Source: Congeria kusceri (taxonomy: Eukaryota; Mollusca; Bivalvia; Myida; Dreissenidae). From it: a DNA stretch of 64,000 bases. The stretch spans positions 34,987,426 through 35,051,425 of the forward strand of contig CM051036.1 in assembly GCA_027627225.1 (NCBI GenBank). Reading direction: 5' to 3'. A model generated the notes under the pieces. It saw only the letters and a list, made by a program, of their open reading frames with translations. It ran no database searches and was not told the origin of the DNA. The position numbers and the translations under genes were made by a program. Every line of letters starts with the position of its first letter. Position 1 is the stretch's first letter. Below are positions 1-13,150 of this stretch, piece by piece.

Positions 1-386
1 TTTAAAACTATGTAAATAACAGCCTACAAGGCTGCATTAAACTAAAACAATACTTAACAATTAATGGACATAGAACTACAACAACTGTATTCTTCCAAGA
101 CCTTGGTATACTGTTCAATAAATTGATTTATCTTCATTGTATTTTGAAATAGGTGTCAGTCATTCAGTCCCATTCGTAAACTTATTTACAGTCTCAATTT
201 GGTATATCAGCCAATGAAAATAAAAGCTCTGATATATCAAAACGCTGATGGCATAGAATGACTGATAGCGAGAAAAGGAAAGAAACTAAAATCAAGGGAA
301 TTACTTTTTACTGCAAACTTAGTGCAAAGTAAAAAGTAGGTTACAGGATTCAATCTCTCAAAATTGCCCTACTAAAGACCACTGGT
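1..386. other. No gene recognised
   Basis: AT-rich sequence with no convincing exon or repeat. By position it may lie in or beyond a later intron of the minus-strand kinesin gene. Confidence 0.5.
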
Positions 387-638
387 GGCGTTGTGGGAAA
401 ACCGGTCTTAATGCACGTGCGTAAAGTGTTGTCCCAGATTAGCCAGTGCAGCCGCACAGGCTAATCCAGGATGACACTTTCCGCTTTAATGGTATTTTCT
501 GTTTCAAGGATGTCTCTTCTAAACATAAATCCACTGTAGGCGGAAAGTGCTGTCCCGGATTAGCCTGTGCGAACTGCACAGGCTAATCCGGGACGACACT
601 TTACGCACATGCATTAAGACCGGTTTTCCCACGACGCC
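387..638. mobile_element. Four-fold palindromic repeat, copy 1 (252 bp)
   Basis: The ends form a nearly perfect inverted repeat of about 38 bases (GGCGTTGTGGGAAAACCGG outward). Two further internal palindromes are built on GGATTAGCCTGTGC / GCACAGGCTAATCC. It has no coding capacity. Four other copies lie at 34492, 37773, 49735 and 59740. The family resembles a highly abundant Dreissena repeat, from memory. Confidence 0.85.
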
Positions 639-1779
639 CCTCATTGGCTTCCGCCAACAGTCTAAAACTATTTTAGTGTGCACAAAATTAAGTAAAGTCT
701 AGGATCAAGATTTAGACCCTTCGAAGAGGCCTGGTAGTGTACACTGTTACTAATAACATTAAAATCCTTAAGATAACAATACAACAAGTTGTCTATCATT
801 CTTTATTGTCAATCAGATTTAAAAAATTTATGTAACAGTTATTAAACCAGAGCCTCAAAATTACCTAAATACCAAAACAAACATTGCATTTTCTTCAATT
901 TTTTGTGGATGCTTGAATATTGTTATATAAATAATATGTGCTATTATTGATACAGTATTCTGTGAAATATAAGTAAGCAAACTGTTATAATCCAATTACC
1001 TAAAATAGTTGAGGTCTTAGCATTATATTTCCTTCTGAACAAGAACCATTTACAAACTTCTCCAATTATTTTGAAGACATATATTCACAGATGCCAATTG
1101 ACAATTTCTTCTCTTTTTTTTGTCATAAATTCAAAAAAATATATATATGTTATGTAATAAAGAAGCAAAAAAACAATCACACCATGGAAATACACTGGAA
1201 ACAATGTGTCAATTATGAATAAACATCAATTGTCAGAAATGATTAAAATGATAAAGCATTTGTAACTCTTTTTGTTGATATTTTAGAAGAGAAGTGTTAA
1301 AATTACATGTTTATTTAAACAAGTTTGGGTGGCCTAGCTAGTAGTCAGTGTGACAAGAATTTCGATCTGGTTGTCATTGATATGAGCCCCATTAGAGGCA
1401 TACATTTTTCTGCTTTTGTGAAAGAATATTTAGGTGGGTTATTGCTATTAAGCTTTAGTATTTGCAGATAAGATATTACAGGATATTAAAAATAAATAAA
1501 TTGAACATCTGTAAATAAGTCCCTTTAACAATTCCAGTTGTAAAACAAATTCGAAAAAAATGGATTTTATTTGGTACAATATTGATTTTTCATGTGAAAT
1601 AAATATTATTAACGGAAGTACTACATTAAAGGTTAGAATGTATCGAGTTAAAAACTTTAATTATGATTAAAACCAAAAAATGAATTGGCTAGTAAATTAT
1701 GAATATTGTAGATCACAATATCACAGCACACCTTTGTCTCATTCACATTTTGATTACAAGTGTTAAAGTGATCTTAGAA
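639..1779. other. No gene recognised
   Basis: AT-rich unique-looking sequence with A/T runs (for example near 1120 and 1545). Neither strand showed kinesin-like exons or other domains. Confidence 0.45.
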
Positions 1780-2140
1780 ACAAGAGCTGTTTGTAAAACA
1801 GTTATGCCCCCTCTAGGGTATAATAGCTAAAAAGGCTTATCAAGGGCTATAACTCCACCGTTACTGGGACAATTTGATTGATTATCGAACTTTACAGAGA
1901 TAATATGCCCACAAAGATTTTCACCAAGTTTGGTGAAGATCGACTATGAACTGTTGGACTTCGAGAGTGGAAACAGCTAAATTGGCCAATTTTAGATCAT
2001 TCAAGGGCCATAACTCCACAATTAGGGGGCGATTAAGCTGATTATAGAACTTGCCTTAGATATTATGCCCACAAACATTTTCATGAAGTTTGGTGAAGAC
2101 CATTCGAAAACTTAGAGAGCAGAAAGAGACAGACCGACAT
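1780..2140. repeat. Dispersed repeat beginning ACAAGAGCTGTTTG
   Basis: The segment opens with an ACAAGAGCTGTTTGTAAAAC hairpin and has two similar sub-units with GGGCNATAACTCCAC, ATTATGCCCACAAA and AGTTTGGTGAAGA. It resembles a dispersed family common in bivalves (recalled). An inverted pair CAGATCCTAACA/TGTTAGGATCTG follows at about 2172-2199. Confidence 0.55.
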
Positions 2141-3066
2141 TAGCAAAACAATATACCCAATCTCATTAAAATCAGATCCTAACAATGTTAGGATCTGAAG
2201 ACATCATATAACAGGTCATGTTCAAATGACCTTCCGAACAATAAAATATCAGCCCTGCTGCGCCCAATTAATTACCTTTTTGCACAGCAAAGTTTGGCCA
2301 CAGTTTTTGAAACGTGATGCATTTCCAACTGATCCTCGGGAATAAATCATGTACAGTTACTTTTCACATGGATAACAATGGATGTAGTGGTACCTTAGGC
2401 AAGTAAACATCCAAAGTTCACGTTAATTTCGTGCATAGTATTTTGTGGTTGATATACGAAGTTATACCACAACATTTTGAAGGCAACAGTTTGATTGGCT
2501 CCTGAAAAGGTTATCCAAAAGTGACCCCTAATGCCAATTCATCCAATCCAGTCAGGGATAATATAGTAGCATCAGACTGGAGATCATTTCAAGTAGATTG
2601 CCAATATACCCTGCCATATTCGATACAAGACATAATAAACTGTAAATCAATGCATGAAAAAGACAACTTGAACACTGATTAACATTTGAAAGTATTATAC
2701 CCTAACCCAGAACTTTGAAATAAAGGGCAAGTAGCCTGTAAATATTTTCCAGATTTCCCACTGTGTTGAATTTTTCTTTTATTTCAAGGATATATTCAAT
2801 ATTTCATTGGAATGGACAGGTTTCACTATTGACAAAGTCAATATCATAAGTCAATTGCAAACAAAGCATCTGCTAATTATATTTCAGTAAATTCACAGGT
2901 CATTTACCAACCGTTATAGATTATTCCTGTAAATATACATGTAGCTTACAATGAGATAACACAATTAAAAAAAAAATTTGGATTTGTTTTGAAGGCACTC
3001 ACAAGCTGGTATTGCACGATCAGAAAAAAAGTTCTAAGATTTGACATAAAATAACGCATGATAAAA
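2141..3066. other. No gene recognised
   Basis: AT-rich unique-looking sequence. Only a short inverted pair near 2172-2199 stands out. Confidence 0.45.
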
Positions 3067-4580
3067 GCGCTCACCTGAGAACTGGTACAGATGAAGACCA
3101 TACTGTTGTGACAGGTTTGAAAATTAAGGTATCTGAACGATACGCAAACGGGGATAGGATCAATTTGATTTAAAACATCAGTTAATGCAATGGGCTAACT
3201 AAAGTACGGGTTGGGTAGTGGATGTGCAGTGCTTTTGCTAATGGTTTCAACTCATTTTTTACTATATCCTTACCTGACCCTTTTCCATTAAGTCAGTAAC
3301 TATTCTGGAAAATGCAGAAACAGTAGATTTTTATGTCCTTTTCGCAGACAGTTTTGGAGGACTAGTTGCAATGCGATCAATGCTATGGCTTTGTTAAAAG
3401 GTAAAGTTTTGCTTTTTCTTTGATAATTTTCTGTCCAATGATGATAAATGATGTTTATGCAGGCTCTGAAGCCATCAATGTTGCATGTACAAATAACTGC
3501 ATGCAAGGTTTGCAAGTGTTGGAAATTTTATCAATCAATATTTATGATCATACGCAAACTGAGTAAGTTTGGTCAACATTGAATAAAAAATCATGTGTGC
3601 AAGCCAATCATTAATAACTTGTTGATGTTTTTTTCCGCACAGAAGGGGCAATTACTCTGGTGTTTCTGGCCCGAACATGCTTATATTTGACTGTGCCTGT
3701 TATCTTACGTTCATAGACAAACTGCACAATTGGTGAAGATTGGATTAACAAGATTCTGTGTTTGATAAACACACATGCCCCCGGTTGGTGCTGGGTAGCC
3801 CATTTCTTAGTCCAAATTAGGTCAAGGTCAAAGTGAGGTTGGGTGATATGGGTGGATTGGGAACGGTCGTAAGTAACAACTGTGTAAATATCTAAGTGTT
3901 ATAGTAAGCGGTGCTGGTGCTAGACGAAACTGTAAAATCTAGTTAACCAAGAAATGGCACTTTTGCATTATTATAAGTCTAAATTAGGTCAAGGTCAAGG
4001 TCAAAGTGAGGCTGGGTGATATGGGTGGATAGGGAATGGTCATAAGCACAACTGTGTAAGTATCAAAGTGTTGCAGTAAGCGGTGTTGGTGCAAGTGTTG
4101 GTAGAAGAAACGGTAAAATCTACTTAACCTTGTCACGGACGGACGGAAAGACGGACGGACGGACGGAAGGACGGACAGAACGATCACTATATCCCTCCTG
4201 CATCAAGATGCCGGGGGCATAAAAATGAAGTCTCTATCCTGAATAATGTCCATTCTTGTATATTTTTTTCAAAAACAGAGATATAAATCCGCTTTTTCTG
4301 GCCCGATTTTTTGTTATATCCTACTTCACCTTTAATATATTTTTATGGTCATAGACAAACTGTGCAAGATTGGTGAAGAATGGATGAAATAAAGTCTATC
4401 CTGAATAATGTCCATTTTTGTGAAAGTTTGGTTAAGATTAGATGGAAAATAAAGTCTATATGTTGGAAAAAGGCATTTTTGCACTTTTTGCATGAAAAAG
4501 GGGCAGTCTTTATCGCGATAACGGGCCAAATTGTTCACAGCATATAGCTCACCAAGCACTTCATGCTCAGGTGAGCTAAA
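3067..4580 (-). mobile_element. 1.5 kb internally repetitive element, inverted copy
   Basis: Bounded by GCGCTCACCTGAG and CTCAGGTGAGC. Its body is the reverse complement of the element at 10541-12025: both contain units of roughly 150-160 bases built on ATGGACATTATTCAGGATAG, AATCTTCACCAAT and TTTGTCTATGACCAT. No protein is encoded. A smaller inverted-repeat element (3772-4220) interrupts it. Confidence 0.75.
3772..4220. mobile_element. Small element with CATGCCCCCGG inverted ends
   Basis: It begins CATGCCCCCGG and ends CCGGGGGCAT. It contains two related units with GGTCAAAGTGAGG.TGGGTGATATGGGTGGAT (conserved words) and an ACGG-rich simple repeat at 4135-4180. It lies inside the 1.5 kb element and is therefore the younger of the two, or a shared component. 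Confidence 0.5.
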
Positions 4581-5750
4581 AATAACACTATTCTTAGAAC
4601 TAGTTTTACTCGGAGGATCAGTGTTGTTGTTGTTTTATTACACAGTATCCAACAAACCAAATGTGTCCTGACATATGTTCGTATATTCTATATAAACATA
4701 TACTAACATATACTATTGTTTATTCTGAATTAGGCCCAAAAATAAATTGTTAATTTCTTCTTACATCCCCCAAAAATCTAGAGGGTGGGTGGTAAAAATA
4801 TAAAAAAATCCCCTTCATGGCATATTCACCACATAGTTTAGGTATACTGGACTGCATGTACACAAACTTTGCTTCCCATCAAAGAGATTGTACCTTAGGG
4901 TATGTTATTATGCATTACCAAGAGCACATGTCTCACGCAGACTATTACTTATTCGTAATGTTTGCTACAATTTTACCAAAAAGCCGCATATTAGCGAAAA
5001 TTTCTCTATTTACCGAAGTCAGAAAAAGTTAAAGATCAATGGGCAAAAAAACACTTTTAGGTTCGGCACAAAACATTAGCGAGGGGGCCCAGGGGGGAAG
5101 GTGGGGGAGGGTAAGCAGAAACCAACAACATTTTAAGCCTTAAACCATGTTAAACTTTTGAGTAGCTTTAATCATCTACTTGGGATTGTAATGCACAGGG
5201 ATTTACACATTGATTCTGCATTGTATTTATAGCTTGTTAAAATCTGACTTTATGAATTATTATCAAATCATTTATGTTGAATGTATTAGTATTCACACAG
5301 CAATCATGCCAATACAGTTTTTGTTGAAAATAATAATGGTATCAATGCTTATAACTAGAACTAGAACTCTGTCAGCTGTGTCACCTGACGGGGCATTACT
5401 CAAGTACGGTAAGAGAAATTCAGATGAAAACCAAAACTAAACTTCCCCTTAGTAACACTTCCCGAAAGTTTCATAATATTTGCACAAAAATTTCTCAAGT
5501 TATTGTCTGCACAAACTAAACGGGCCACCGCCGACGTAGCCAAAGTAACCCCTGTATGTCACCTAAATTTTCAGATGACACAAAAACTTAACATGTGTCA
5601 TTACATATGCATCAACTATACCCATAAAAACATTCAAAACTTTTGCACTGCATGTGGATATATTTTGAAAACAATTCATGCATTAAATTATGCAAATACA
5701 GTTCACGAGTGTCAGGTAAACTTGTCTGAGCTATATGCCAATAAAACAAT
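4581..5750. other. No gene recognised
   Basis: Short open frames at 4817-5079 and 5210-5440 show no domain or biased composition. A G-rich run (5078-5110) is the only notable feature. Confidence 0.45.
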
Positions 5751-6745
5751 ACACTGCAGATCCGCTATATTGCGATCCGTTATATTGCGAAGTCCAATAT
5801 ATCGCGAATCGGCCGTGGATCCAGAGTTTTTTTCATGTACTTCAATATTTTCCTATTACCAAATGCTCATAAATAAATCCAGTTTGATCCGGATTTTCGT
5901 GCCTTCACAGCGTCTCTTTTATTCACACTCTTGTAGTGCGACAAACAATACGCCGACTCGCTCAACATTAAAGTGTAACAGTTTGACGTCATCAGCTTAC
6001 AGCGCGCGTACCACCTATGACAACGTCCATTCACTCCTGTCGCTCTATTTAGCACCCAAATTACACGCAGTCCACGTGGAGGGTGTATACAGTAACTGTA
6101 TGTCATAAATCAATACTGAGCTCTCTGAATGACAATAATGTAATCGATACGGCTTAACTGTTTCTTTTTTGTTTCAGGAGAAATGCTAACCGCATATAGA
6201 CACCTAATTGTGTTGCTGCGTGCTATGAAACTTTTATACAAAAGTGAAGATCTCAATGTTCTCTGCGCTACAAAGTTTTTATATGGCGATCAATACACCC
6301 ACGCTTTCCATGCGGACGACGTGACGTTGTACATGATTGTCAGCAATTTTTCGCGCACTTTTTATAACAGAACAAAGAGTTTACACGAAATACATGTGTG
6401 TTGTACTTGTTAATAGAATGTATGTTTACTTCACGTGACTAGTGAAATTCGGAAAGGCGTTTCGGACTTTATATTTTTATACGCGATTTGAAATTTATTC
6501 AATGGAATTTATGGAATAATACAAATGGAATATTTTACATATGGATTTAATACATAATGGATGTTAACTACAATGAAAAGGGTGAGTTATTTACTTAATA
6601 ACATTCATGTTTGAGATCGGAGAAAAACAGGCTAGTGTATACATGTATATCTACTGAATGGCCTGGCAAGTTATATCGCAATCCAGATATATCGCGATCG
6701 CGATCCGTGGACCCCGCGAATCGCGATATAATGGAGTTACAGTGT
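5751..6745. mobile_element. TIR element with ACACTG ends and TATATCGCGAT words
   Basis: The left end ACACTGCAGATCCGCTATAT mirrors the right end, ATATAATGGAGTTACAGTGT. Inside both arms the palindromic word ATATCGCGAT recurs. The 201-residue open frame at 5503-6108 straddles the left end and has no recognisable domain. Non-autonomous DNA transposon by structure. Confidence 0.6.
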
Positions 6746-6883
6746 AGTTCATGATGCAAAGGCAACTTACCAGTATGAGTAATCAAATGAAAATTTCTTT
6801 GGGTCTTCATCTGCAATGATAAAGGTGTTAAACTTAGCCACAAATATAATTAAGTCTAGATATAATCATAATAACAGTGCTCA

Positions 6884-7294
6884 CCCTTCTCGAAAAAGCA
6901 TATTAAATGCTGCGGTATTGGCACTGTATTTTTTCTGTGTTAAATGCACATTAAATATGATTTTAGTACACTAAGTGTATTGTTTCTGTATTTTTTCTGC
7001 ATTTTTTACAAAAAAGTTCATTAATGCACTAGAAAATATATTTAAAATAAACTTAAAAATACACTTCAGTGTATTTTTTGAAGAAAACGTGCATTTTTCA
7101 TGGAGAAAAATACACTTTAAATGCAATTAAGTGTGTAAATGCAGGGAAAATGCAGAAAAAATACACTTTGTTTCTTTAATAAGCGTATTTTTTCAAGTGT
7201 ATTCAAAGCGTATTCAACGCAGAAAAAATATGGTGCCAATACCGCAGCGTTTAATACGCATTAATGCGTATTAAATACAATTTTTCGAGAAGGG
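6884..7294. mobile_element. Palindromic MITE with CCCTTCTCGAAAAA ends
   Basis: The left arm has CCCTTCTCGAAAAA and GCTGCGGTATTGGCAC, and the right arm has GTGCCAATACCGCAGC and TTTTTCGAGAAGGG. The 411 bp element could fold into one long hairpin. Its interior is repetitive TTTTTCTGCA/TGCAGAAAAA sequence. No coding content. Confidence 0.8.
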
Positions 7295-8020
7295 AACCCT
7301 GACAATACATCAGCATATATTATATACCTGATAATCTGACTCAAATACTGGAGCTTTTTTGGTATAAAATACAATAGGCCACATAGAATTCCCATATATC
7401 ACATTGTGAAATAAAAATCCGTATTAAACAGCTGGAAAAAAAACAGACTACTTTAACATGCGATAAGTATCATATATTTCGGTAACACTCCGAGCGACAT
7501 TAGGAAACACCCCTTTCTATTTATAGACACGCCTCCATTACAACCTGTTGATTTAAATTGAAAGACATCGTTGATGTACATGACATGCATTCATGCGCGT
7601 TCTTTAACAGCACTATTTTGTTATAATTTTGTTTAAATTCAATAATCATAGCATATTGGGGTGATCGTAAGGAGGTACTAGTATATAATAAATGGAGCCT
7701 GTTGGCTCATGGAATACGTCTTTACACAATCAACTCGAGCTATACAAGCCACTGGAACACCACAGTCATGTACCGGTAATATTCCCTGTTTATTTTGTCA
7801 CATAGTTCTGTTAGAAAAACAGCAGTGAATTAATACACCAGAAATACTGGAAAATAAATAATAATAAATATAAATACTGGACATAATGTCATTAATTATT
7901 AATTGACAAGTGAAATCGTAGAGAATATAAGACATTGAAACGTGGATTCATTTAATAGGAAGAATATTTCTTCTTTCCATATATAATACATGCAATATGT
8001 GTTTCACTGTAATATAATAA
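7295..8020. other. No gene recognised
   Basis: AT-rich filler with no repeat family or exon that I can support. Confidence 0.45.
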
Positions 8021-8860
8021 ACAAGAGGGCCAACATGGCCCTGGGTCGCTCACCTGAGGTTAGCTAGAACTGCCACCGTTATGGCGCAAATACTCTCACA
8101 ACCTCAATCATTAACAGTAAATGGCGTTGAATAACAACATGCATAAGTATGTGGCCAGACATAGAAGTGATTTCAAGGAATTTGGTACAGGGTCACCCAA
8201 GGAACATTTCTGTGAAAACTATTTTCAAATCCAGCCAGCGGTTTCAGAAAAGATTTTCAAAGTTTTCAATACTGCCATACTGCCCCGCCCCCTGGCGCCC
8301 AAGTTTTTTCACGAATCAAAATGATTTAAAGGAATTTGGAAAAAGTCACACAAGCAACATTTCTGTGAAATTATTTTGAAATCCAGCCAGTGGTTTCAGA
8401 CAAGAAGATTTTCAAAGTTTTCAAAATAGCCATTAAAGGAAAACTGCCCCGCCCCCTGGCCGCCATGTTTTTTCACGAATCAAAATGATTTGACGGAAAT
8501 TAGTAGAGGGTCAACCAAGAAACATTTCCGTTAAAACTTTTTTCATATTCAGCCGGTGGTTTCGGACAAGAAGATTTTTAAAGTTTTCAATAAAGCCATA
8601 TAAGGAAAACTGCCCTGCCCCCTGGTTGCCATGTTTTTAAACAAATCAAAATGATTTGAAGGAATTTGGTCATCCAAGGAACATTTCTGTGAAAACTATT
8701 TTCAAATCCAGCCAGTGACAAGAAGATTTTTGGAAGTTTTCCACTTTTTAAGCTTTTGGTTGTCATGGCAAGCAGAGGTCTAAATATATTGTAACATGCT
8801 GTGTGCCAGTGAGGAGTTGTCGTCGTCGTCGACAATCAAACAAACAAGCAAAATAACTTA
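8021..8860 (+). repeat. Repeat headed GGCCAACATGGCCCTGGGTC with about 160 bp tandem units
   Basis: After the palindromic head and GTCGCTCACCTGAG come about four units sharing GAATCAAAATGATTT, AAGGAACATTTCTGTGAAA, ATCCAGCCAG and CTGCCCCGCCCCCTGG. The same unit family builds 44671-47185. The right end is truncated in a GTCGTCGTCGTC tract. Open frames here are repeat by-products. Confidence 0.75.
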
Positions 8861-10540
8861 TAACATTTACTAAACGATTTTTTATTAACGCAAATCATAG
8901 ATCTTCAATATATTATATCTGAATTTAATAATGCTAGAAAAATTCCTTATTCTAATGTTTTAATATAATTTAATTACATTTTGTGATAGAAGATCCAAAT
9001 AGAAAAACTGGCAGTGGTGGAACTGAAAGCCTGGCCTTGATGTTCGAAAGAGCCCTAGGACACAGCATTCCTACGAATTTATATGATGCGCCAGTGCACT
9101 TGCAAAAACAATGACGTCATATCAACGGATCAATGAAAATAATGATCCGAGTAAACTGACCAATCAAATCTTATATAACAAAACATAGAACATACGACAC
9201 TAGAATCTTACGAAAAAGGAAATAATCCCTTTAAAATGACGAAACATTTTCACAATACTTATTTGTCTAACAATTAAAATAATTATTAATAATAAAATCA
9301 TCAATAAAGTGCATGTTAACCTATTTACTATATGGCAACGGTTTTAACATTACAAACATTAATAATGTGGTTATCGACCCTTTTGCAAATGGAGGACAAA
9401 ACTATTAATGCAAGAAACATGATTGGATATACCGTAAATGTCCTTATTGACGCCCATGACCTAATAGACGTGCATTGTTGATCTATTTTTTCGACAATTA
9501 ACGAAAAACTCACGTTAATTTCGATAGAAACGATTAAATAGACCGCCATATTTATGTATCCGGAATTGCACAATATATAAATAAACCTATGCCCCACTAA
9601 ACGGGTTACACGCAACCATATATGACGCAAGTGAATGGGACCACAAGAATTCCTTACGATATTATGAATATTTATTATAAGAACATGTAATAACAGTTTG
9701 CGCACGCAAAGCAAGTTTCACGCTTCCCACGTGGAGGTTTCAACAACAAGTGCTGTCAAAAGCAGTCAACCAGAATGTGAGTCTGCAGTGTCACATTTCA
9801 TTACGTCGATCATGTTAATAATTTAGACTGCACCATTGTGCATTATGTCGTGCGAGTGAGCTCGTCGCGCCGATCGACGATATTAATTTAGACAGTACAA
9901 TCGTGAATTTTCTCTTGCGGACAAAGCCCTTCGGCCATATTTAGACTATACCAATGTGTATTACGTCATCTGAAATTGCGCATACATGAAAACTTGATTT
10001 CTGGATAATGGCAGAATTAACAAAAAATGGCTCCATTTAAACGCGCAGGGGTCTTAAAATGATACGCGCCCTGCGCGTCAAAAAGGACATTTACGGTAAT
10101 ATGGAATAAAAAGGATTAAACTACATGACGCTGGTTAAAGGTACACAACTTTAACTTTCGTTTTATATGTAAAATCAACACTCACAACTGATTACAAAAC
10201 GGAACATTGGAAATGGAATTAAATTTCACGCACCCGTAAGTAAAAATGAAATGATGAAAGGTTGGTTCACATTACAATATTCTAATGAATTAAACAAATT
10301 TGTTAAAGTTCCATCCCAGGAACATTCCTGCCAAGTTTATTTAGATGCTTTATTTTTATTTATTAAATTAATGAAAATGACATTTCAGCAAGTCCCTTTT
10401 TGAAATGTAGCATATATGTTAACTTTATACAAAGAAGCCACAATTGTTTGGAATAACATAATTCTACAAACAGAACAAAAGCATGCACTTAGCACCATAC
10501 CATCTAACTTCCATTGTAATATGTACTTTTTTGCACTTTT
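8861..10540. other. No gene recognised
   Basis: Unique-looking sequence. The 128-residue minus-strand open frame at 9328-9714 has no recognisable domain, and its hydrophobic stretches are typical of AT-rich translation. Confidence 0.45.
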
Positions 10541-12025
10541 TGCTCACCTGAGCACGAAGTCTTTGGTTAACTATTGGCATAGGGGGCCTCTCCTGCATTG
10601 TCAGTTGTCCGCGTACAATCAACAATTTGAACCATTATCGCGATAAAGACAACATTTTTTATTCAATCTTGACCTTACTTGCACAGCTTGTGTATGACCA
10701 TACAATCTCAGATGTGATTGTTAGTGGTCAGATCACACCGGTAACACCAGAGTTATCGCCCCTTTTTCATGCAACAAAAGTGCAAAAATGCCCTTTTCCA
10801 ACGTATAGACTTAATTTTCCATCCAATCTTAACCAAACTTTCACAGTTTGTGTATGACCATCAGATCTTAGCAGACGCAAAAAATGGGCCAGATCGTGTT
10901 TCAAACACCAGATTAAATGCCCTTTGTTTATTAAAAAAATATACAAAAATGGACATTATTCAGGATAGAGACTTCATTTTTCATCCAGCCTTCACCAATC
11001 TTGCACAGTTTGTCTATTACCATGAGATTACAGTTGAAGTCGAATATAAGCAAGATCGGACCAGAAACACCAGAGTTATTGCCCTTTGTTTGTGAGAAAA
11101 ATAATGCAAAAATGGACATTATTCAGGATAGAGACTTAATTTTTCATCCAATCTTCACCAATCTGGCACAGTTTGTCTATGACCATAAGATATTAAAGGT
11201 GAAGTCAAATTCAAGCAAGATCAGACCAGAAACACCAGATTTATTGCCCTTTGTTTGTGAAAAAAATATGCAAAAATGGACATTATTCAGTATAGAGACT
11301 TCATTTTTCATCCAATCTTCACCAATAGTGTACAGTTTGTCTATGAACGTAAGACTGCAGGTGAAGTCAAATAAAAGCATGATCGGGCCAGAAACACCTG
11401 AGTTATTGCCCATTGTGTTTGGAAAAAAACATCAACAAGTTATCAATGATTGGCTTGCACACACAATTTTTGAATCAATGTTGACCAAACTTACACAGTT
11501 TGTAAATTACACATAAAAATTGATTGATAAAATTTGATTTCAAACAGTTGCAAGACTTGCATGCAGTTATTTTTCATGCAACACTGATGTCTTCAGAGCC
11601 TGCATTAACATCATTCATGTAAATGTTATCATCATTTGACAGAAAATTATCAAAGAAGAAGCAAAACTTCACCTTATAGCACAGCCATCACAATTATCGC
11701 ATTGCAACTAGTTCTCCAAAACTGTTTGCGAAAAAGACATCAAAATCTACTGTTTCTGCATTTTCCAGAATTGTCAATGACTTAATGAAAAAGGGTCATG
11801 TAAGAATACTGAGAAAAATGATTTGAGAACTATTAGGGGAAAAAAACATCAACTCGTAGTTTAGTTAGCCCATTGCACTAACCGATGTTTTAAATCAATA
11901 TTGATCCTATCCCCCTCTGCGTATTGTTCAGAAAACTTAATTTTCAAACCTTTCATAACAGTATGGTCTTCATCTGTACAAGTGCTCTGGTGAGCGCTTT
12001 GGGCCATCATGGCCCTCTTGTCTTT
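10541..12025 (+). mobile_element. 1.5 kb internally repetitive element, direct copy
   Basis: It begins TGCTCACCTGAGCACGAAG and ends GGTGAGCGCTTTGGGCCATC with the palindrome GGGCCATCATGGCCC. It contains roughly four units with AAAATGGACATTATTC, TTCACCAATCT and AGAAACACCAGA. The 3067-4580 copy is inverted relative to it. No reverse transcriptase or transposase is visible. Confidence 0.75.
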
Positions 12026-12839
12026 TAATTGGAGACAATATTATAATGAAAAAGCACCTTTTATGAATGTTCAATTGTCATAATGTCAAGCTGATCTAGA
12101 CATTCATTTCTGTTATCAACATCTAAAATGCCTGTTTCAATTGTAAAGATATATGACACTTTTATTGAGGAAGTGCACTTTTAACATTATTTGATATTTC
12201 ATAAAATTTACACTGAAAGCAATCAATAAATTAAATATTTATGGCAGAATCTCACAGTACATTTTGATGTTGAGTGTAAACAAATAAATTTATAGCATGG
12301 CAAAGCAAATAGTCAGTCTATAGCATTTATGTGGCTTGTAAATATAAATCCAAAATGTCAAGTCAAGTCATAACTTTTCATAGTGAGTCTATGTGAAACA
12401 TATAAATGGCTTTTTGATAAATTACCATGATAAATATAAAAGATATGAAACGAACGTAAGAAAGCTTTGAAGTATTTACTAAGAATAATCAAAGTTTTGG
12501 CAACATTTAAAAGGAACAGGAATGCTCGAGTTAAAGATGGTAATTGTTTATTGAAGTATATAAGATTTCACCACGAATTTGAGATGTATTCGAGTTATCG
12601 ATGCTCGAGTAAAACAAGTTATACTGTACTTCATACTTTTAGGCTAAGATTCCACTGCACCGACTATTGAATATTATCAAGTTTTCTAAACATTTCTAGT
12701 GTTAGAAGAAAACAGAATGAAATCCCCCCCCCTTCTAAGGGCTCAGGGTGTGTCCCTAAAATAAAAAGAAATGACTGGACATAAATTTCATAATGCCCAG
12801 TTTGCAAAAACTTTAAAATTTCAATTGTTTCAATCTCCA
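12026..12839. other. No gene recognised
   Basis: AT-rich sequence with a C-run at 12726-12732. No exon or repeat family identified. Confidence 0.45.
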
Positions 12840-13150
12840 TGTTAATGCACCCAGGGGGGGAGCGGCGGGCATATACGGGACTTTAGACTGAAAGCGATTC
12901 CCAATAGCTGGGAATAAGACAAATCAAAATGGTTCTGGGTCCTGAGAAATAGACTTTGGTCGGATTTTAGATCCCAGTAATATTGGCCCCCGGGCCGTTT
13001 GATACCCCTATAGCATCTCCCACTGAGGGGATTTAGACAAAAATGCTTGGCTCTAGGGTGGGGAATTAGACCCAAAAAAAACAAAATCAGTCTAATTCCC
13101 CTGGGTGGCTGAGTCAGCCCGCCGCTCTCCCCGCCCTCCCTCCACCCTGG
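12840..13150. repeat. Dispersed GC-rich repeat, copy 1
   Basis: Contains GGGGGGAGCGGCGGGCATA, GACTTTAGACTGAAAGC, TATTGGCCCCCGGGCC and TTGGCTCTAGGGTGGGGAA. The same words occur in order at 20378-20665. It carries no recognised protein. Confidence 0.7.

Noticed and set aside
5503..6108. 201-residue open frame
   Set aside because: It starts at TTG, has no recognisable domain and runs across the left end of a TIR element, so it is not a supportable gene.
9328..9714. 128-residue minus-strand frame
   Set aside because: No domain, no splice or promoter support; composition is as expected from AT-rich DNA.
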